From contig CALHBW010000504.1 in assembly GCA_937930625.1 (NCBI GenBank), forward strand, positions 1 through 8,490: a stretch of 8,490 bases of DNA. The letters run 5' to 3'. Under the pieces are notes generated by a model. That model was not told the origin of the DNA and did not search any database. It saw nothing but the letters and a program-made list of their open reading frames with translations. The DNA comes from an uncultured Saprospiraceae bacterium (lineage in GTDB: Bacteria > Bacteroidota > Bacteroidia > Chitinophagales > Saprospiraceae). Below, in pieces: positions 5,118 to 8,490 of the stretch. A program made the position numbers and the translations under genes. Within the stretch, counting starts at the first letter, position 1; each line of letters opens with the position of its first letter.

Positions 5118-6263
5118 ATGAAAAACCACCTTCTACTTATACTCTTATTTGCTTTTATTTGTGCTTGCTGTGGTGATGATGAAATGCCATCAGACGATAC
5201 GGGTGGCGGAGGCGATCCGGGTATTGACCTGACGGGAATTGACTACACGCCCACACCCTACGATTTCCCGACGCCAATGTTCTTTCCCGAACCGAATTTA
5301 CCTGCGGATAATCCGTTGACACAGGAAGGTATTGAGCTGGGCAGACGCTTGTTTTATGACCCGATATTGTCGGCAGATAGCACGATGTCTTGTGGCAGTT
5401 GTCATAATCCCGCATCGAGTTTTGCGGATAATCTGGTGACGCCTTTTGGCATTGACGGTGAGTTCGGATCGCGCAATACAATGGCTTTAATCAATCTGGC
5501 TTTCGTTCCGAATCTTGAGTTCAATTGGGATGGAAAATTCCCCGAATTGGATGTTCAAGCCATCGAACCGGTAGAAAATCCGATTGAATTGCATGAGGAT
5601 TGGGATAATGTAGAGACCAAACTTCGTCGCCACGCGACTTATCGCGCGCTTTTCCGCGAGGCATTTGGTATCGAAAATTCTAATGACATCACGCGCGAGC
5701 TTGCTGCGGATGCCATTGAACAATTTGAACTGACGCTCGTAAGTTCCGACTCTTATTATGATAAGGCAGTGGTACGTGTCGAACCGGGAACTTTTTTGGA
5801 GGAAAATGAATCACGCGGTATGAAACTTTTTCAAGACGAAGGCGCGACGGGTTTGAAGGATGCACAATGCTGGCATTGTCATAGTTTTGGCGCGAATAAA
5901 ACGCTGTTTACCAATGGCGGTTTTTTTAATAATGGCTTGGATTCAGTAGGTTTACTGACTGAATTTCAAGACTTTGGACGTGGTGGAGTAACAGGTGATT
6001 TGGGCGATAACGGACGTTTCAAAGCACCGACATTACGCAACATCGCGCTGACTGCACCTTACATGCACGATGGACGATTTGCAACACTTGAAGAAGTAAT
6101 GGACCACTACGCCGATGGCGGACATCCTGCCCCCAATGTAGATGCTTTTGTTCCACTGATTGATTTGGACGAGCAGGAGAAAGCAGATATTATTGCCTTC
6201 TTGCACACGCTGACAGACACTACATTCACACAGAATCCGGCATACCAAAATCCGTTTGAATGA
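5118..6263 (+). CDS. Di-heme cytochrome c peroxidase / MauG-type lipoprotein
   Basis: This 381-aa protein resembles bacterial di-heme cytochrome c peroxidases, which reduce hydrogen peroxide with electrons from small cytochromes. Residues 1-16 are a signal peptide ending in ICAC (14-17), a lipobox-like motif; C17 or C18 is the lipidated Cys. CGDDE follows, like the acidic export signal of surface lipoproteins in this phylum. A Gly/Asp linker (24-40) precedes the catalytic part. Heme motifs are CGSCH (92-96) and CWHCH (251-255). EFNWDGKF (134-141), NPIEL (154-158) and the heme-ligand segment PYMHDGR (314-320, Met316) are family features. The C-terminal EQEKADIIAFLHTL is typical. AAAGGA lies 5 nt before ATG 5118. 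The stop lies inside a GAAAATATT word array. A MauG-like oxidative role cannot be excluded, but Met316 favours a peroxidase. Confidence 0.9.
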   Translation: MKNHLLLILLFAFICACCGDDEMPSDDTGGGGDPGIDLTGIDYTPTPYDFPTPMFFPEPNLPADNPLTQEGIELGRRLFYDPILSADSTMSCGSCHNPASSFADNLVTPFGIDGEFGSRNTMALINLAFVPNLEFNWDGKFPELDVQAIEPVENPIELHEDWDNVETKLRRHATYRALFREAFGIENSNDITRELAADAIEQFELTLVSSDSYYDKAVVRVEPGTFLEENESRGMKLFQDEGATGLKDAQCWHCHSFGANKTLFTNGGFFNNGLDSVGLLTEFQDFGRGGVTGDLGDNGRFKAPTLRNIALTAPYMHDGRFATLEEVMDHYADGGHPAPNVDAFVPLIDLDEQEKADIIAFLHTLTDTTFTQNPAYQNPFE

Positions 6264-6335
6264 AAATATTAGAAATGAAAATGAAAATGAAAATATTGAA
6301 ATGAAAATTGAAATGAAAATATTGAAATGAAAATT
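6258..6335. repeat. AAATGAAAATATTG word array
   Basis: Degenerate GAAATGAAAAT and ATATTG words run from the cytochrome stop codon to about 6335. Segments 6285-6309 and 6311-6335 are exact 25-nt copies in tandem at a 26-bp period. No gene or hairpin is seen; AT-rich unique sequence follows to 6376. Confidence 0.8.
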
Positions 6336-6376
6336 ATGAACTAATTGGCGATTAATATTGTATTTGTTTTACGGAT

Positions 6377-6436
6377 AAACGAATAACGAGTACACGAATA
6401 ACGAATCCACGAATAACGAATAAACGAATAACGAAA
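6377..6436 (+). repeat. CGAATAACG word array with 27-bp inverted-repeat right copy
   Basis: The first 27 nt (6377-6403) are the exact reverse complement of 4864-4890. The array continues with CGAATCCA, CGAATAACGAATAAA and CGAATAACG words to about 6436, ending 7 nt before ATG 6443. Like the array at 3419-3453, it lies immediately 5' of a gene. Confidence 0.9.
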
Positions 6437-6442
6437 TCAAAA

Positions 6443-7012
6443 ATGATAAAAGATATTTTAGAAAAATCTCAACAAGAAAAACGCATTATTGGTGTTTGGG
6501 TGTATGGAGATGATAATGGTTTTTGGAGTGGTTATGTGAAGGAACTGACGGAGGAGTTTATTATTTTTCAGCATTTCACTAAATATGGCGAACCGGATGG
6601 CTTGGTCATTGAAAAATTGGAGAGTATTCAATCCATTGATTTTAATGATGATTATACGAATGTCATGCAATACCTCATCGACCGCAATGGCATCAAGATA
6701 GAAGATATTGAGGTTGAGATTCACCACGCGCACTCTTGGCAAACGGATGTTTTAGAACCATTCATCGGAAAGAAAAACCGAATCGTACAAATTCAGGTGA
6801 ATCGCGATAGTTTTTATAGCGGTTTTGTGGAATGGGTGGATCAAGAGAATCTTATATTGCGTATTGTCGGCACAAACGGAGAAGATAAAGGAAAATCATT
6901 CTTTCGAATAGAAGACATCAATGGTATTCGGGTGAATAGTAAAAATAATCGCCGAAAAATGACGCTTTATAAATGGCGCGAACGAAAACAAAAGTCAGAC
7001 GTTGCTGTCTGA
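6443..7012 (+). CDS. Hypothetical protein with internal domain duplication
   Basis: This 189-aa protein of unknown function is not recognised from a named family. It is built from two similar beta-rich units. Unit A (residues 14-68) has RIIGVWV, FWSGYV, EEFIIFQ, a TKYGEPDG turn and IEKLESIQSI. Unit B (113-165) has RIVQIQV, FYSGFV, ENLILRI, a TNGEDKG turn and RIEDINGI. The shared pattern is a five-stranded small barrel, perhaps Sm- or SH3-like (inference). The linker (70-110) looks helical and contains HHAHSW (94-99). The C-terminal tail is basic (NNRRKM, KWRERKQK), compatible with nucleic-acid or membrane-surface binding. No signal peptide, so cytoplasmic. No Shine-Dalgarno site; a CGAATAACG word array ends just before the ATG. 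Its last 18 bp overlap the end of the convergent glucokinase gene. Confidence 0.75.
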   Translation: MIKDILEKSQQEKRIIGVWVYGDDNGFWSGYVKELTEEFIIFQHFTKYGEPDGLVIEKLESIQSIDFNDDYTNVMQYLIDRNGIKIEDIEVEIHHAHSWQTDVLEPFIGKKNRIVQIQVNRDSFYSGFVEWVDQENLILRIVGTNGEDKGKSFFRIEDINGIRVNSKNNRRKMTLYKWRERKQKSDVAV

Positions 7013-7759
7013 TTGTTGGGTATGCCGATGTGCATACATCGCTGCCCCGATAATCCCCGCATTATTTCTAAATTGGGCGACTTCTATCGGCACATCTACG
7101 GTTAGTATATCTTTGAATTTGTCGAATTTTTTGCTCAAACCACCGCCAATAATGAAATAATTGGGCGAACAAATTCGCATGAGATGATTTAGGAAAAAAT
7201 CAAAGCGTGTTGCCCATTCTTTCAATTTCAAATCCTCGCGTTTGCGTGCAGAGTCAGCCGCATAACGCTCAATGATTTCGCCATTGGTGTGAAAAATATG
7301 CCCCAACTCTATATTAGGCACCAACATGCCATCCTGAAACATGCCCGACCCCAAGCCCGTCCCAATCGTAATCATAATCACTTTACCCGATTTAGCGCGC
7401 CCCGCACCGAGTTCCATTTCTGCAACCCCCGCAAGGTCTGCATCATTTCCAACATAAAAAGGCATACCATTGCAAGCTTCCGAAAATAGCTTATCTGCTT
7501 GTGTACCAATCCACTGCGGACTGATATTGCCGGCTGTACGGCACTCACCGTCAATGACGACCGCCGGAAGGCTACACCCGACAGCACCTTGCCACTCAAA
7601 GTGTCTAACCAGCTCACGAACTGTATCTGCTACCGCGTCAGGCGTACTCGGTTGGGGAGTGGGGATTCGATGACGTTCTGTCAGCAATTCGCCTGTTTGT
7701 GTGTTGACTATCGCGCCTTTTATGCCCGAACCGCCTATGTCTATTCCTAAAAGCTCCAT
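6995..7759 (-). CDS. ppgK: ROK-family kinase, probable polyphosphate glucokinase
   Basis: This 254-aa cytoplasmic sugar kinase probably phosphorylates glucose using polyphosphate or ATP. The phosphate-binding loop GIDIGGSGIKGAIV (5-18) is at the N-terminus. GNDADLAGVAEMELGAG (104-120) carries the catalytic Asp (D106). TIGTGLGSGMFQDGMLVPN (131-149) is the second phosphate loop, followed by ELGHI (151-155), and IIGGGLSKKFDKF (203-215) is the adenosine-side motif. It lacks the Cys-rich zinc motif of typical ROK kinases, which together with its length points to the PpgK branch. ATG 7759 begins directly before the fold; an in-frame ATG at 7774 adds five residues. It ends 18 bp inside the convergent 189-aa gene, with no terminator between. 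A CCAAATTCC word array lies just upstream. ROK assignment is sure; polyphosphate use is inferred. Confidence 0.85.
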   Translation of the reverse strand: MELLGIDIGGSGIKGAIVNTQTGELLTERHRIPTPQPSTPDAVADTVRELVRHFEWQGAVGCSLPAVVIDGECRTAGNISPQWIGTQADKLFSEACNGMPFYVGNDADLAGVAEMELGAGRAKSGKVIMITIGTGLGSGMFQDGMLVPNIELGHIFHTNGEIIERYAADSARKREDLKLKEWATRFDFFLNHLMRICSPNYFIIGGGLSKKFDKFKDILTVDVPIEVAQFRNNAGIIGAAMYAHRHTQQSDSNV

Positions 7760-7766
7760 ATGTGAA

Positions 7767-7807
7767 AATTCCAAGTACTAAGTACCAAATTCCAAGTGCC
7801 AAATTCC
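7767..7807. repeat. AATTCCAAGTnCC word array
   Basis: Words AATTCCAAGTACT, AAGTACC, AAATTCCAAGTGCC and AAATTCC follow one another. A shorter inverted partner, TTGGTGCTTGGATTTTGTAC, lies at about 7879-7898. The pair encloses a GC-rich core (7808-7850) and sits just upstream of the kinase gene on the minus strand, probably in its leader. Translated words of this kind give spurious LGIWYLVLGI-type peptides on the minus strand. Confidence 0.75.
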
Positions 7808-8141
7808 TTGTAGTACGTGGGCGCAAGCCGGAGGCATTACGCTACGTTTTATCCAATTTCGGTTGGAGTATTTGTTTTTTGGTGCTTGGATTTTGTACTA
7901 ATGGTTTAATTCGTAATTCATTGACAATTAAAAATTACAGTAAGCCATTGTAATATGTTCGCCAAATGAATAGTTGCAAATTCATAGAGAATAATTTATT
8001 GTTTTTAATTTTTATAAATTATTAATAATAAATAAAATACAAAGTATTATTTTGAATTAATTATCAATTCTACTATTCTACATTCTCAATTATCAATTTG
8101 GCGAAGACATTGTTCCTTGCCCCTCATTATTTATTTTATAA
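7808..8141. other. Non-coding spacer with GC-rich core and AT-rich fold-back
   Basis: No convincing gene is seen on either strand. Positions 7808-7850 are a GC-rich island in AT-rich surroundings and contain GGCGCAAGCC, which could form a 3-bp stem closed by a GCAA tetraloop. Further right, TTCGCCAAAT (7958-7967) and ATTTGGCGAA (8096-8105) are exact 10-bp inverted repeats enclosing very AT-rich sequence with ATCAATT and ATTCTAC words. This could be a degraded fold-back element. The promoter of the kinase should lie here, but no clear TAnnTTTG box was found. Confidence 0.6.
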
Positions 8142-8184
8142 AACAGGCAGTCAAAATAACTATTTAGTTATTTGACTGCCTGTT
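8142..8184 (-). terminator. Strong hairpin, 20-bp stem
   Basis: Arms 8142-8162 and 8165-8184 pair over 20 bp with one bulged A. Read on the minus strand the hairpin is followed by TTTTATAAA, so it suits termination of the minus-strand gene ending at 8350. On the plus strand no T tract follows. Confidence 0.75.
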
Positions 8185-8205
8185 ACTTATGTGCCTGATA
8201 AAATT

Positions 8206-8232
8206 TGATGAAGAAGGTTTTATTCTTCATCA
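8206..8232. terminator. Small hairpin, 10-bp perfect stem
   Basis: TGATGAAGAA (8206-8215) pairs perfectly with TTCTTCATCA (8223-8232) across a 7-nt loop. It is the middle of three hairpins downstream of the minus-strand gene. There is no T tract on either side, so its role as terminator or RNA-stabilising stem is uncertain. Confidence 0.5.
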
Positions 8233-8278
8233 CCATTTCATATAAAGAAAAGCCTCGTTAATGAATAATGAGATTTTG

Positions 8279-8314
8279 TAGGGCAGCAGAGATAGCTATA
8301 TCTCTACTGCCCTA
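8279..8314 (-). terminator. Hairpin, 16-bp stem
   Basis: TAGGGCAGCAGAGATA (8279-8294) pairs with 8299-8314 with one mismatch and a GCTA loop. It is the first structure met by transcription leaving the minus-strand gene, 36 nt after its stop. No strong T tract follows, so it may protect the 3' end rather than terminate. Confidence 0.6.
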
Positions 8315-8349
8315 TATCCCATCCTTGTCATCTATTTATCTCAATTATG

Positions 8350-8490
8350 CTACTCATTCAATTTAACAAATCTCATAGCGGAGCTACGCCAGTTATTGCC
8401 TTGAATGGATAGTACGTAAGTAGCTGCCGGTAGTCGGCTTGGGTCAACAGTGATGAGGTTGCTGCCACCGAATACGGTGATTGGCATTTC
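8350..8490 (-). CDS. C-terminal type IX secretion sorting domain, partial
   Basis: Only the last 46 codons of this gene are in the window; it continues past the right edge. The peptide includes NLITVDPSRLPAATYVLSIQ and ends RFVKLNE before the TAG stop. This is the pattern of the Bacteroidota type A sorting domain: a short strand, a 'VDxSxLPAGxY' core (here PAAT replaces PAGT), then a strand ending in a basic-aromatic 'RFVKL'. Such domains send large secreted proteins through the type IX system and are removed or used for anchoring at the cell surface. The identity of the main part cannot be seen. Three hairpins lie downstream (8314 to 8142). Confidence 0.85.
   Translation of the reverse strand, partial: EMPITVFGGSNLITVDPSRLPAATYVLSIQGNNWRSSAMRFVKLNE

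Noticed and set aside
5155..5481. Minus-strand reading frame inside the cytochrome gene
   Set aside because: It is a shadow of a strongly supported gene with heme motifs and no family features of its own.
7638..7826. Minus-strand 62-aa reading frame with LGIWYLVLGI
   Set aside because: Its N-terminal half is translated CCAAATTCC words and the rest is an out-of-frame shadow of the kinase gene.

Overview
This window most likely comes from a member of the phylum Bacteroidota, probably near the Saprospiria (order level is inference). The evidence is a C-terminal type IX secretion sorting domain at the right edge, a PorT-like outer-membrane barrel, a Cys-anchored lipoprotein cytochrome with an acidic stretch after the Cys, TAnnTTTG-type -7 promoter boxes, weak or absent Shine-Dalgarno sites, and AT-rich spacers full of short degenerate 'word' repeats. 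All genes look chromosomal and ordinary. The unusual content is between them.

Layout, left to right. A CTCTGCG-word hairpin (17-113) and a terminator-like hairpin (237-274) precede a GrpB/UPF0157 gene (298-882). A 434-bp element (884-1317) with terminal inverted repeats and an exact 9-bp direct repeat on both sides sits at the grpB stop codon and separates it from a PAPS-type sulfotransferase gene (1357-2118). A perfect 26-bp inverted repeat (2112-2181) closes that gene against a convergent minus-strand pair. The pair is a 148-aa protein whose C-terminus is built from a repeat array (3408-2962), overlapping by ATGA a PhnP-like metallo-beta-lactamase-fold hydrolase (2965-2183). A second hairpin element (3500-3632) lies between this operon and a PorT-like barrel gene (3671-4327).

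The middle holds an S23 / four-helix-bundle gene (4476-4853) lying between inverted arrays of the word AATGAGTGAATG. It is followed by a di-heme cytochrome c peroxidase/MauG-type lipoprotein (5118-6263). A perfect 27-bp inverted repeat of another word family (4864-4890 and 6377-6403) brackets the cytochrome and interlocks with the first pair of arrays. Next come a 189-aa protein with an internal duplication (6443-7012) and, overlapping it tail to tail by 18 bp, a polyphosphate-glucokinase-type ROK kinase on the minus strand (7759-6995). The right end is a gene-free stretch of about 590 bp with a fifth word array, a GC-rich core and three strong hairpins. These trail the 3' end of a minus-strand gene whose product carries a type IX sorting domain (8350 to beyond 8490).

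The genes do not form one pathway: they include a polyphosphate-dependent sugar kinase, a peroxidase, a hydrolase and surface proteins. The common theme is non-coding. Nearly every spacer carries its own family of 8-13 bp words, often laid out as two facing arrays around a core that ranges from a few bases to a whole gene, and one array has become protein-coding. Together with the two hairpin elements flanked by direct repeats, these are the best candidates here for something undescribed.
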